A DNA stretch of 64,000 bases from the NCBI RefSeq assembly GCF_030161635.1, contig NZ_BSUO01000001.1, forward strand, positions 1 through 64,000, read 5' to 3'. Of the stretch, positions 27,783-36,469 are shown piece by piece. Both the position numbers and the translations under genes were made by a program. Origin of the DNA: Mobilicoccus caccae. GTDB lineage: Bacteria > Actinomycetota > Actinomycetes > Actinomycetales > Dermatophilaceae. The first letter of the stretch is position 1. Each line of letters starts with the position of its first letter. The notes beneath the pieces were generated by a model. That model was not told the DNA's origin and searched no databases. It was given only the letters and a program-made list of their open reading frames with translations.

Positions 27783-28130
27783 CTACCTCGGCGCGGTGAA
27801 CGGGCGAGCGTCGACGACGGCGGCGGTGGGGAGATCGCCGCCGTAGATGTGCGGGAAGAGCTCGGTGTCGACGTCGGAGGTGGCGGGATCGGCCGGCTCG
27901 TAACGCACCTCGAGGCCGAACCGGGTCAGCACGGCCTCGGAGATCACGAGCACGAGCATCGGGTCGGTGACGTCGCGGTAGAACCGGCGGGCCACCCGGC
28001 GCAGCTGGTCCTCGTCGGTGCTGGCGTGCAGGAATCCGACCTCGGCGATGGTGAGGCCGCGGGTGGACATGAGATACGCGGGAGCTGCCGGATTCCAGTC
28101 GCGGGAGAAGGCGAGGTGCAGCAGCGACAT
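27783..28130 (-). CDS. DUF952 family protein
   Basis: Small cytosolic protein of 115 residues. The family hallmarks are the GFLHAS box near residue 33, LEVRYEPAD, and FPHIYGGDLPTAAV. Family members show a fold with ADP-ribosyltransferase-like features but have no established activity that I know. ATG 28130 is chosen, with MKGTS five codons earlier as an alternative. It lies downstream of rlmC on the same strand after 137 bp. Confidence 0.85.
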   Translation of the reverse strand: MSLLHLAFSRDWNPAAPAYLMSTRGLTIAEVGFLHASTDEDQLRRVARRFYRDVTDPMLVLVISEAVLTRFGLEVRYEPADPATSDVDTELFPHIYGGDLPTAAVVDARPFTAPR

Positions 28131-28267
28131 GCTCGTGCCTTTCATCGGTGGTGGTTCGATCATGCCTCGTCCACACCGTGGCAGACAGGGAGACCGGACG
28201 CTCGGGTCGCCCCCGATCCGACGCGGCCCGATCGGTCCCGGCGCGTTCGCCCGGGTTCGCCGGGTTC

Positions 28268-29395
28268 TCAGTGCGCGTCGCGGCGCAGGAGGACGAGCAC
28301 CTCGGCGTGATCGCTCTGGGGGAACATGTCGAACAGCCGGGCCCGCACGGGCCGCAGCGACGGCATCCGGTCGAGATCGGCGGCCAGGGTGACCGGGTTG
28401 CAACTCGAGTACACGACCGCGCCCACGCCCGAGTCCTCCAGCCAGGAGGCGAGGCGGGCCCGGATGCCCCGGCGGGGTGGGTTGACGACGACGAGATCCG
28501 GTGGCGTCGGCAGCGATGCGGCCCACGCGGTGGCGTCGCCGACCTCGAACCGGGCGTCGAGCCCCATCTCCGCCGCGGATCGCCGGGCGCTCGCGACCGC
28601 CTCCGTGCTGACCTCCACGCCGTGCACGGCACGACCGGTGCGTGCCGCGTGGAGTGCGAATCCGCCCACCCCGCAGTAGAGGTCGAGGACGGAGCGAGGG
28701 TCGCATTCGTCGATCCACTCCGCCGCCTGGCGGTACAGGCCGGAGGCGACGACCGAGTTCGTCTGGACGAACGCGCCCGGCATGGGATGCAGGGTCACGT
28801 CGCCGATGGTCATGGGCAGCGTCGTCTCCTCGGTGAGGAGGATCTCCTCCTCACCCTCGGGCAGCGCGACGTGCCGTGGGAGGAGGTTGACCGAGACCAC
28901 GCGCAGGCCCGGCAGCGCGTCGAACAGCGCCGGCAGCGAGCGTCGGAGGCGTCCGACCTGCCCCTCCGAGCGCAGCACGAAGCGCACCATCAGCTCACCC
29001 CCCGCCGACTCCAGCACGTGGATGTTCTTGAGTTCGCCGGTGCGGGCGGGAACGTCATAGGGGCGCAGGCCGGTGTCGGTGATGAACCGCGCGAGGACGG
29101 GCATGCTCGCCGTCGTCGCCGGGCCGAGGAGGCCGCAGGCGCGCAGGTCGACGCCGTGGCCGTCGGCGTCGAGGATGCCGAGGGTCGGGGCGTTCGGGGT
29201 GCCGCCGACGACCATCTTGGCCTTGGCGCGAAAGTGTGACTCGGGCGAGCCGAAGGGCGCCGACCAGGCCAGGGCCGGCCGGTCGCCGACGATCTCGCGG
29301 ACCCGCCGATCCTTGTCGGCCAGTTGCGCGTCGTAGGGCTCACCCATGCGGGTGCACGAGCGGCACACGCCGGCGTCGAAGTAGTCGCACTGCAC
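28268..29395 (-). CDS. rlmC: 23S rRNA (uracil-C5)-methyltransferase RlmC-like
   Basis: SAM-dependent m5U methyltransferase of 375 residues. The N-terminus holds the Fe-S ligands C3, C11 and C14 (MQCDYFDAGVCRSC) and a fourth in LRACGLLG. The SAM motif is VLDLYCGVGGFALHAA, and the catalytic Cys is in YSSCNPVTLAADL. The absence of a TRAM domain and the CxxxxxxxCxxC start point to the RlmC/RumB branch (U747-type) rather than RlmD, though actinobacterial site specificity may differ. The gene is intact. Confidence 0.88.
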   Translation of the reverse strand: MQCDYFDAGVCRSCTRMGEPYDAQLADKDRRVREIVGDRPALAWSAPFGSPESHFRAKAKMVVGGTPNAPTLGILDADGHGVDLRACGLLGPATTASMPVLARFITDTGLRPYDVPARTGELKNIHVLESAGGELMVRFVLRSEGQVGRLRRSLPALFDALPGLRVVSVNLLPRHVALPEGEEEILLTEETTLPMTIGDVTLHPMPGAFVQTNSVVASGLYRQAAEWIDECDPRSVLDLYCGVGGFALHAARTGRAVHGVEVSTEAVASARRSAAEMGLDARFEVGDATAWAASLPTPPDLVVVNPPRRGIRARLASWLEDSGVGAVVYSSCNPVTLAADLDRMPSLRPVRARLFDMFPQSDHAEVLVLLRRDAH

Positions 29396-29432
29396 AGGGG
29401 CGATTCTCCCCGATGCCCCGCGACGGACTCGC

Positions 29433-29939
29433 TCAGGCCGTCAGCGTCGAGCCGAGCCGCTCACGGGCGCTGCGCCCACGGCGCCCGACGGGGACGGTGC
29501 CTGTGGCGGCGCCGAGCCCGATCGTGGCGCCCTCGTTGTAGAACGTCTCGATGCCGTCCGCCGGCACGGCGAACGTCTCGTGCCAGATGCCGACCGCCCC
29601 GGGGTTGGCGCGGCTCGCGCGGTTGAAGGCGCGCCAGGCCGGGAGGTGTTCGAGGTCCGTGCGCTGGGCGTAGGCGTAGAGGTGCTCGATGCTGCGCCAG
29701 TACTGGACCACGAACGGGCCCTTGCCGCCGATGAGGGTCTCGGCGCCGAGAAAACCCAGGTCGGGAGCCTCGCCGCGGCGGGCCGCCTCCTTGTTGGCGT
29801 GGAGTTCGCGCAGCATCTTCGGCATCGCGACGAAGGCGGGCATCCACAGGTCGGGCCGGTGGGGCTTGCGGATCGTCATTCCGATCGTGAAGACGACGAC
29901 CGGGCCGTCGTGGGCGTGGGTCGTGGCTGCTGCGGACAT
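29433..29939 (-). CDS. DUF4188 family protein (dimeric alpha/beta-barrel, monooxygenase-like)
   Basis: Protein of 168 residues matching DUF4188: FTIGMTIRKPHRPDLW near the start, then MPKMLRELHANKEA, QYWRSIEHLYAYAQ and GIWHETFAV. These features recall the ABM-monooxygenase/phenylacetaldoxime-dehydratase-like fold, but no reaction is established. ATG 29939 has GGAGG 5 nt upstream. It diverges from a MerR-family regulator and is preceded by a textbook MerR-type promoter with a 19-bp spacer, so it is the regulator's probable target. Confidence 0.85.
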   Translation of the reverse strand: MSAAATTHAHDGPVVVFTIGMTIRKPHRPDLWMPAFVAMPKMLRELHANKEAARRGEAPDLGFLGAETLIGGKGPFVVQYWRSIEHLYAYAQRTDLEHLPAWRAFNRASRANPGAVGIWHETFAVPADGIETFYNEGATIGLGAATGTVPVGRRGRSARERLGSTLTA

Positions 29940-29958
29940 GGGAACCTCCAAGAACGGC

Positions 29959-30002
29959 GAGTGCGACTCTCTATTTATGGCGAGTGTTACTCTCCATGTC
30001 AA
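29959..30002 (-). promoter_or_regulatory. MerR-type 19-bp-spacer promoter with two GAGT-N3-ACTC dyads
   Basis: On the minus strand TTGACA (complement of 29997-30002), exactly 19 nt, then TAAATA (complement of 29972-29977) form the promoter of the DUF4188 gene. The dyad GAGTGTTACTC (29982-29992) is centred in that spacer at 29987, where MerR regulators bind and untwist DNA. A second dyad, GAGTGCGACTC (29959-29969), lies just downstream of the -10. Confidence 0.8.
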
Positions 30003-30015
30003 GAGGTGATGTGGA

Positions 30016-30645
30016 ATGAGGATCTCCGGACTGTCCGAGCGGACCGGTCTGCCGGTCGCGACGCTGAAGTACTACCTGCGTGAAGGACTGGTCCCACCCG
30101 GGCGGGCCACCTCGCCCAACCAGGCCCGCTACGACGACACCCACGTCGAGCGGGTCCGCCTCATCCGTGCGCTCACCGAGGTCGGCGGGCTCGACCTCGC
30201 CACCGTCGACCGCGTGCTCTCCTCCATCGACGGACCGGACGTCGAGCGACTCGGCGTGCTCGGGTCGGCCCAGCGGGCTCTGCTCGGAGCGGAATTCGTC
30301 GAGTACGACCCCGCCACCGCCGACGAGCCGCCGACCTCCCGCGCCCGGGACTGGGTGACGCGGCGCGGCTGGCAGGTCGACCTGCACGACCCCGTGCTCG
30401 ACGCGCTCGATCGGGCGTGGGACGCGTGCGAGGCCTCGCTCGTGGGCTTCGACGAGGGCAAGCTCGGCGTGTACGCCGACGCCGCCGAACGCATCGCGCA
30501 GATCGACGTGGAGTCGGTGCCGCCCGATCCCCACGCGGCCGTGCGCCAGGTTGTGCTCGGCACCGTGCTCGTGGACGCGCTGCTCGTCGCGCTCCGCCGC
30601 CTCGCGCAGCAACACGTGGCGGTCTCGCGACACGGCGACGGCTGA
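30016..30645 (+). CDS. MerR-family transcriptional regulator
   Basis: Protein of 209 residues. The winged helix-turn-helix is at the N-terminus: RISGLSERTGLPVATLKYYLREGLVPPG, then YDDTHVERVRLIRALTEVGGL. The C-terminal ~130 residues form an effector region without Cys-rich metal sites, so a small organic ligand is more likely than a metal. It diverges from the DUF4188 gene and its likely binding site is the dyad centred at 29987. ATG 30016 follows AGGTG. Confidence 0.88.
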   Translation: MRISGLSERTGLPVATLKYYLREGLVPPGRATSPNQARYDDTHVERVRLIRALTEVGGLDLATVDRVLSSIDGPDVERLGVLGSAQRALLGAEFVEYDPATADEPPTSRARDWVTRRGWQVDLHDPVLDALDRAWDACEASLVGFDEGKLGVYADAAERIAQIDVESVPPDPHAAVRQVVLGTVLVDALLVALRRLAQQHVAVSRHGDG

Positions 30646-30652
30646 GGGCAGG

Positions 30653-30670
30653 CTCCTCCCACAGGAGGAG
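30653..30670. promoter_or_regulatory. palindrome CTCCTCCCACAGGAGGAG upstream of the sensor kinase
   Basis: Arms CTCCTCC/GGAGGAG around CACA. An 18-nt site differing by one base lies at 32590-32607 before the ABC exporter. Its centre is about 42 nt upstream of the likely leaderless start at 30704, a typical activator position, so it is a candidate binding site for the adjacent LuxR-type response regulator. It could also terminate the MerR gene. Confidence 0.6.
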
Positions 30671-30703
30671 GCCGAGGCCAGGGTGACTTTCTACGATCGA
30701 GGC

Positions 30704-31869
30704 GTGCCACGACCACCGCTTCCAGACCTGATCCTGTCCGGGCTCGCCCTGGCGCTGACGGCGCTGCTCGGGCTGAATGAGGCGGAGCGCGGCCTCACCT
30801 GGGACGGCGTGCTCTACGTCCTCCTCCACCTGGGCCTGGCGGCCACGCTGGCGCTGCGGACCACCCGACGCCGGGGGTCCTTCGTCGCCACCTATGTGCT
30901 CCTCGCGGCGATGGCCCTGCTCGTGTGGTTCGCGCCCGTCAATCACGGCGTCAGCCCGGTCATCCTCTGCGCGCCGGCGGCCCTCTACAAGGTCGCCCGG
31001 CACGATCCACCCGCCTGGGGGTGACCGGACTGCTGCTCGGCGTCGCCGGGGCGTTCGTCAGCCCGGTCAACCGGCTCGCCGGGGGACCCACGACCGCGCT
31101 GGTCGCGGTGATGATCCTCGGCATGGTCGGCACCTACCTGTGGGCGAGCGGTCGGCGTCGCACCGAGGTGGCCTACCGCGAGCAACTCGAGCGAGAACGG
31201 GACGAGCACGAACGCGAGGCGGCCCGCCGGGTCCTCACCGCACAGACCGACGAACGCGCCCGCATCGCCCGCGAGATCCACGACATCGTGGCGCACAGCC
31301 TGGCCGTGGTGAACGTGCAGGCGAGCACCGCTCTGGCCGTCGGCGGTGAGGCCCAGATGCGCGAATCACTCACGGGGGTGCGCGACGCCAGCAAGAGTGC
31401 GCTCGGCGAACTCCGTTCTCTGGTCAGCGTGCTCCGCGACCAGGTCACCGACCACGAGGTCTCCGGCGACCTGCTGCGACTGCCCGCCCTCGCGACGGAG
31501 ACCACCGCGGCGGGAGTCCGGCTCGAGACCGCGCTGCCCGAGGAGGAGACGCTGCGCCGGTGGCAGGAATCCTGGTCCGCCCCGGCGCGGTTGGCGGTCG
31601 TCCGCGTCGTCCAGGAGGCGCTGAGCAACGTCATCAAGCACGGCGGGGTCCGGCCGGTGGCGAACCTGTCCGTCACCGAACGCGACGGCGCCTGCCTCGT
31701 GTCGGTGACCAACGAGGGCCGTGGGCAGGGTGACTCGCTCGGGTACGGTCTGCTCGGCCTGCGGGAGCGGGTCACCCTGACCGGTGGGGACATCACCGCC
31801 GGCCCCGAGGGTGCGGGCTTCGCGGTCCACGCGCGCATCCCGACGAGGAACCCGACTGAAGGGGAGTGA
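30704..31869 (+). CDS. NarL-type sensor histidine kinase (frame break near 31014-31021)
   Basis: Membrane sensor kinase of about 388 residues. Four or five membrane helices fill the first ~140 residues. The H-box reads DERARIAREIHDIVAHSLAVV (HisKA_3, with the phosphorylated His after E-I), and the ATP-binding end has VVQEALSNVIKHG and GYGLLGLRERV. The membrane and catalytic parts are in two frames; adding one G to the GGGGG run near 31018 restores PAWGVTGLLLG. GTG 30704 is preceded by TACGAT at 30692-30697 and no ribosome site, suggesting a leaderless mRNA. It forms an operon with the response regulator. Confidence 0.87.
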
Positions 31870-31870
31870 G

Positions 31871-32584
31871 ATGACGGGCGAACCGATCAAGGTCGTGGTC
31901 GTCGACGACCAGCCGCTGCTGGTGTCGGCGTTCTCCGCGCTCATCGGCAACCAGCCGGACATGACGGTCGTCGCGACCGCCGCCGACGGCGTCGAAGCCG
32001 TCGAGCGCACCCTGGCCCACGCCGTCGACGTCGTGCTCATGGACATCCGGATGCCGCGCCTCGACGGGGTCGAGGCGACGCGGCGGATCCTGGCGCGCGA
32101 GAAGGCTCCTCGAGTCCTCGTGCTCACCACGTTCAACGTCGACGAGCTCGTCCTCGCGGCGGTGGGCGCCGGGGCGCGCGGGTTCCTCCTCAAGGACGCC
32201 GAACCCACCGAGGTCATCGACGCCATCCGTGCCGTGCATCGGGGCGAGGCCGTCATCGCGAGCCAGGCGGCTCCGGCGCTGCTGGCCGCGGTGCGCAACC
32301 CGGCGGCCCTCGTCGAACCCACCGGTGACGAGGAGGACGGAGCAGCCGGGCCGAGTCCGCTCGTCGACCACCTCACCGCCCGCGAGGTGGAGGTACTGCG
32401 CCTCATCGCGCAGGGGCGCACCAACGCCGAGATCGCCGACGACCTGTTCATCGCGCAGACCACCGTCAAGACGCACGTCGGCAACCTGCTGCTCAAGCTC
32501 GACGCGCGTGATCGCGTGGCCCTCGTCGTGCTCGCCCACAGCGTCGGGCTGGCCGGACCGGCCGGCACCGTGCCCCTGTCGTGA
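31871..32584 (+). CDS. LuxR/NarL-family response regulator
   Basis: Protein of 237 residues. The receiver domain has the acidic pair VVVDDQPLL, the phosphoacceptor Asp in DVVLMDIRMPRLDG, and the Lys in FLLKDAEP. The C-terminal LuxR helix-turn-helix reads LTAREVEVLRLIAQGRTNAEIA ... TVKTHVGNLL. It starts 1 nt after the kinase stop with GGGGAG as ribosome site. It probably activates the ABC exporter genes downstream through the palindrome at 32590. Confidence 0.92.
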   Translation: MTGEPIKVVVVDDQPLLVSAFSALIGNQPDMTVVATAADGVEAVERTLAHAVDVVLMDIRMPRLDGVEATRRILAREKAPRVLVLTTFNVDELVLAAVGAGARGFLLKDAEPTEVIDAIRAVHRGEAVIASQAAPALLAAVRNPAALVEPTGDEEDGAAGPSPLVDHLTAREVEVLRLIAQGRTNAEIADDLFIAQTTVKTHVGNLLLKLDARDRVALVVLAHSVGLAGPAGTVPLS

Positions 32585-32587
32585 GCC

Positions 32588-32609
32588 GTCTCCTCCCACG
32601 GGAGGAGAC
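32588..32609. promoter_or_regulatory. palindrome with core CTCCTCCCACGGGAGGAG upstream of the ABC exporter
   Basis: The 18-nt core at 32590-32607 matches the site at 30653-30670 at 17 of 18 positions, and here the arms extend by GT/AC. It lies immediately after the response regulator stop and 76 bp before the exporter ATPase start. Either it is the regulator's operator or a terminator used twice; its repetition upstream of both transcription units favours the operator. Confidence 0.6.
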
Positions 32610-32684
32610 CGCGCCGCGAGAGCTCCGTGAAGATCGTCTCCCGGCAGGAGGTGCCCGACTTCCGCGGTGACCAGGCTGGATGTC

Positions 32685-33416
32685 ATGACCACGACGATTC
32701 CCGCCTTCGGGTGCTCCGGGCTCACCAAGAGCTTCGGCGCCCACCGTGTCCTCGACGGCCTCGACCTCACCGCGACTCCCGGACGCGTCTATGCGCTGCT
32801 CGGACGCAACGGCGCCGGCAAGTCGACGAGTCTGAAGATCATGCTCGGCCTGTTGCGTGCCGACGCCGGGGAGTGCCACCTGCTGGGTGAGCCGTTCTCG
32901 CGCGCCGGGCTCGCGCGCGTCGGGGCCTCCATCGACGGCCCGGCCCTGTACGGGCACCTGTCCGCCCGTGACAACGTGCGCGTCCACGCCCTGCTCACCG
33001 GGGTCGACGCCGACCGCGTCACCGAGGTGCTGGAGGTCGTGGGGCTGGACGCGGGCCGGCGCGGAGCCGGACGCACCAAGGTCCGCTCGTTTTCCACCGG
33101 CATGAAGGCGCGGCTCGCGCTCGCGATCGCGCTGCTCACCGACCCCGACGTCCTCGTCCTCGACGAGCCGCAGAACGGCCTCGACCCCGAGGGCATCATC
33201 GAACTGCGCGGCCTCATCCGCGAGCTCGCCGCCCGCGGACGCACCGTCCTCATCAGTTCCCACCAGCTCGGGGAGGTCGTGCGCCTGGCCGACGACATCG
33301 GCGTCCTCGCCGGCGGGCGCCTGGTGTACGAGGGCCCGCTCGCGGACTTCGCCGAGGGTTCGGCCGGCGACCTCGAGGCGGCCTACCTCGCCGCGACCGG
33401 AGGCGGTGCCCGATGA
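32685..33416 (+). CDS. ABC exporter ATP-binding subunit
   Basis: ATPase of 243 residues. Walker A is GRNGAGKSTSLKIM, the signature motif is the divergent FSTGMKARLALA, Walker B with the catalytic Glu is VLVLDEPQNGLDPEG, and the H-loop is ISSHQLGE. The pattern is that of antibiotic- or lipid-exporting ABC-2-type systems. ATG 32685 is preferred; GTG 32667 is in frame. The stop overlaps the permease start by ATGA. Confidence 0.92.
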   Translation: MTTTIPAFGCSGLTKSFGAHRVLDGLDLTATPGRVYALLGRNGAGKSTSLKIMLGLLRADAGECHLLGEPFSRAGLARVGASIDGPALYGHLSARDNVRVHALLTGVDADRVTEVLEVVGLDAGRRGAGRTKVRSFSTGMKARLALAIALLTDPDVLVLDEPQNGLDPEGIIELRGLIRELAARGRTVLISSHQLGEVVRLADDIGVLAGGRLVYEGPLADFAEGSAGDLEAAYLAATGGGAR

Positions 33417-34983
33417 CGACGACCGACGTCCGTCCCTCCACCCGATCCAGGGTGTCCCTGTCCGGTGCGGTGCGTGCCGAGTTCGTGCGTGCGAAGGGGA
33501 GCGCCGCGGCGCGGTTCGCTGCCGCCGGCCTGGCCCTCGCGCTCCTGCAGGCGGCCGGGTGGCTGCTCGTCCCCTCGGGGCCGGTGCGGGACTGGTCGGC
33601 GCTCTTCGGGTGGCAATCCCTCTACGCCACGGGGCTCCTGGCGCCCGTCGTCGCTCTCCTCGCGGCGTCGGCGTCCTCGCGTGAGGCCCGGGCCCGCGAG
33701 GGCGGCACCTGGGCGCGCCCCCTCACGCCGGGGGTCGCCTGGACGGCGCGGAGCCTCGTCCTCGCCTGGCAGTCGCTGCTGCTGCACCTCGCCCTGACGA
33801 TGCCGCTGATCGGGCTGGGGCTGCTCACGGGTTTGGGCGACCCGCCGGTGGCCCGGTTCGTCACCCTGTGGCTCGTGCTGTGGGGCACGTCGTTGCTGCC
33901 GCTCATCCTGTCGCTGGTCCTGGCGCGCCGGGTCGGCATGCTGCTCACGGTCGGGTTCGCCCTGATCTGGCAGGTCGCGGGAACGATCACGGCCGAGTCG
34001 TCGCTGTGGTGGGCGCAGCCGTGGAGCTGGGGAGTCCGGGCCGTGCTGCCGGTCCTCGAGATCCACGCGAACGCCGTCGGACTCGACCCGGATTCACCCA
34101 TCCGACTCCAGAACCCGTGGTGGCCGACCCTCGCCTGTCTCGTCGCGGCCGGAGCTGTGCCGGCGGTCACCGCGTGGGCCTGTTCCGCCGGCGAACCACG
34201 GCGGGTCGGCCTGCGGGCATGGCTCGTCCGCCTGCGTGGGGGTGGTGGCCCGCGCGGTCATCTCTCCACGACCGAGGACGCTCCCGCCGCGGATCAGGGG
34301 AGCCCGCTCGTCCGACGCGACTTCTCCCCGCGCGGGCCCATCGTGCGGGGTCGCCCGCGGCCGGTGCGCGCCCAGCTCGCCCTGTTGCGCGGGACGGGTG
34401 TGTTTCCGCTGGTCCTCGTGACCCTTGGGGTCGTGGCCCTCGTCGGCGCGATCTGGGACGCGGAGTACGTCCGCGGTGTCGCGACGTGGCTGGTCGTGCC
34501 GCTCGGGTCCTGCGTCCTCGCCGCTCTGGCGTGGTCGGCGATGGCGCCAGGGTGGCGTGTCGCCGTCCTGAGAATGACCCCCGGCGGCTCGCGGCGTCGA
34601 TGCTCGGCGTGTGTCTCGGGCTGCTCGCGGTGGTCGTCACGTGGGTCGCTCTCGTCGCCGCCCTCAGCGGCGGGGTCTCGATCGCCGTCCCGGTCCTGCT
34701 CTTCGCCGTAGGCGCGATGGTGCTGGTCACGAGCCTGTGGCTGGCGACGCGGTGCGGAGCCGGCGCAGCGCTGGGAGTGGTGCTCGTCGTGCTCGTGGTG
34801 AGTCTGGTCTTCGGCGCGACGACCATCGCGGACTCGACCCTGTGGATCGTCGGAGTCCTCGCGTGGCCCCTCACCGCGACGTCCGCACCGCGCATCGCCG
34901 GCGTGCTCACGGTGACGATGGTCGTGTGCGTCCTGGCCGGAGCGGCGTGGTCGGCAGCCCTGCGTCGCGCGGCCCGGAGCTGA
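33413..34983 (+). CDS. ABC exporter permease (frame break near 34574)
   Basis: Integral membrane protein of about 524 residues with roughly 12 hydrophobic segments, partner of the upstream ATPase. The first ~390 and last ~130 residues lie in different frames; one missing G near 34574 restores AVLENDPRRLAASMLG. The cytosolic middle (HLSTTEDAPAADQGSPLVRRDFSP) is polar. The kinase-regulator-ATPase-permease layout is that of bacterial cell-envelope stress or peptide-resistance modules, but the exported compound is unknown. Confidence 0.8.
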
Positions 34984-35010
34984 CGCTCCGGACGCGTGGG
35001 GGCGTCGCGG

Positions 35011-35187
35011 TCAGGGCCTCGGGAGAGTGGGGTCCGCGAGTTCGCGGTTGCGTGCGTCCTGGATGCCGTGGCTCACCCCGTGTCGGACGGCGGCGTAGAG
35101 GCCGAGGAGCACCAGCGCCACGGGGACCGCACCGCCCACCACGCCTACGACCAGCATCGTCAGAAGCTCAGTCCATCCGATCATCAT
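35011..35187 (-). CDS. small single-pass membrane protein
   Basis: 58-residue protein: MMIGWTELLTMLVVGVVGG begins a long hydrophobic helix continuing through VPVALVLLGLYAAV, followed by a short charged tail, HGIQDARNRELADPTLPRP. The helix, the polar tail and the G/C-rich third positions support a real gene. It is convergent with the permease and separated from the anti-sigma-like gene by a strong hairpin. The function is unknown. Confidence 0.6.
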   Translation of the reverse strand: MMIGWTELLTMLVVGVVGGAVPVALVLLGLYAAVRHGVSHGIQDARNRELADPTLPRP

Positions 35188-35198
35188 GGCCGAAGCGT

Positions 35199-35229
35199 AG
35201 GCGCCCGTGACCTGTGGTCACGGGCGCCT
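35199..35229. terminator. terminator hairpin after the sigma/anti-sigma operon
   Basis: AGGCGCCCGTGACC and GGTCACGGGCGCCT form a perfect 14-bp stem around TGT, 35 bp beyond the stop of the membrane partner of the sigma factor. Confidence 0.85.
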
Positions 35230-35263
35230 CGCGGGGATGCGGTCGACATCGCTGTCGACATCC

Positions 35264-36469
35264 CTACCCGTTCTCGACGACCGGTTTCTGGTCGCGCAGG
35301 GTCGTGCCGTCCTCGAGAGTGACGTCGTAGGTCAGCTCCGGGGTGGTGTCGGAGTCGCCCGGCCACTCGGCGAGGAACGTGCCGTCGGTGACCTGCGCGG
35401 TCACGGCACGGTCGCCGTCGCGGACGGTGACGCTCGCCACGTCGGCGCCCGCCGACCCGGACACCGTCACCACGCTGCCGCCGCCCTCGGACACGCCGCC
35501 GCCCGAAGCGATGTCGCCGATCTCGCACGGGCCCAGCTCCGTCCTGGCGGTCAGGGGGTCGGGCACGTCGCGCTCGACCGTTCCGTCGCGGGAGGTGACG
35601 TCGTAGGTGACGACGGGTGACGGGGCGTTCGGCGCGGTCTCGGCGGAGGGCCACCACGCCACGAACCAGCCGTCGGCGACGGTCGCCCGCACCTCGCGTC
35701 CCTCCGACTTGACGGTGACGGCTGCCACCTCGGCACCGACACGTCCTTCGGCGAAGGAGTACGTGCCCTCCGGGCCGCTGGACATGCCGCCTCCGTTGCT
35801 CTCGATCTCGTTCGGGGCCAACGACGTCGGAGGCGGGGAGCCCTGCGTCGACAGACCCGCCGAGGAGCCGCGCACCTCAGAGGGCTTCGCGGCGTCGTAG
35901 AAGCACGTGGTCGTGCTGCCGTCGGACGAGGCCATCGCCAGGAAGAGGAAGTCACCGCGCCGCTCGGAGGCGACGGTGCGGAAGCTCTCCGGCGTCGCGG
36001 TCGGGCGGGTGGTGGGGTCCTCCCCGGTGCGACCGAGGGCCTCGGCGACGTTCTCCCGGCAGGCCGACTCGGCGGTGGCGAGGTCGGCACCGTCGACGGG
36101 CATCGGTCCGGCGGTCCAGGAGGCGTACGCCGGAGCATTGCCACCCGGCCCACCCCACACCGTCATCACACCGACGAGGGCAGCGGCGGCCGCGGCCGGG
36201 ATCGCCCACCGCACGGTGCTGCGCCTGGCCCGGCGACGTCCGACGACGTGCGCCGCCTGGGAGCGGGTCAGCGTCGTCGGCACACTGTGCGGCACAGGGG
36301 TCGGGAGCGTCGTGCCGGTCGTGGCGGGCCGCCGGTCACGCTCGCCCGCGAGAAGTGAGGCGAGCAGTGCGTCCTTGCGGGAGGTCTGCTCGGCGGTGAG
36401 GTCGCGGTCGGCGGCGTCGAGGTCGCGCAGCGCCACGTCGAGGCGGTCGTCGTCCAGGTGGGTGGTCAT
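35264..36469 (-). CDS. membrane protein coupled to an ECF sigma factor (putative anti-sigma or effector)
   Basis: Protein of 401 residues. About 85 cytosolic residues (MTTHLDDDRLDVALRDLDAA) are followed by one membrane helix (IPAAAAAALVGVMTVWGG) and a large outer part. The outer part ends in two tandem repeats of about 65 residues, GAEVAAVTVKSEGREVRATV... and GADVASVTVRDGDRAVTAQV..., each closing with YDVT-x-x-DGT. No HxxxCxxC zinc anti-sigma motif is present. ATG 36469 overlaps the sigma stop (ATGA), so dosage is coupled. The layout fits a membrane anti-sigma factor with a sensory ectodomain, but sigma binding is inferred only from position. Confidence 0.7.
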   Translation of the reverse strand: MTTHLDDDRLDVALRDLDAADRDLTAEQTSRKDALLASLLAGERDRRPATTGTTLPTPVPHSVPTTLTRSQAAHVVGRRRARRSTVRWAIPAAAAAALVGVMTVWGGPGGNAPAYASWTAGPMPVDGADLATAESACRENVAEALGRTGEDPTTRPTATPESFRTVASERRGDFLFLAMASSDGSTTTCFYDAAKPSEVRGSSAGLSTQGSPPPTSLAPNEIESNGGGMSSGPEGTYSFAEGRVGAEVAAVTVKSEGREVRATVADGWFVAWWPSAETAPNAPSPVVTYDVTSRDGTVERDVPDPLTARTELGPCEIGDIASGGGVSEGGGSVVTVSGSAGADVASVTVRDGDRAVTAQVTDGTFLAEWPGDSDTTPELTYDVTLEDGTTLRDQKPVVENG

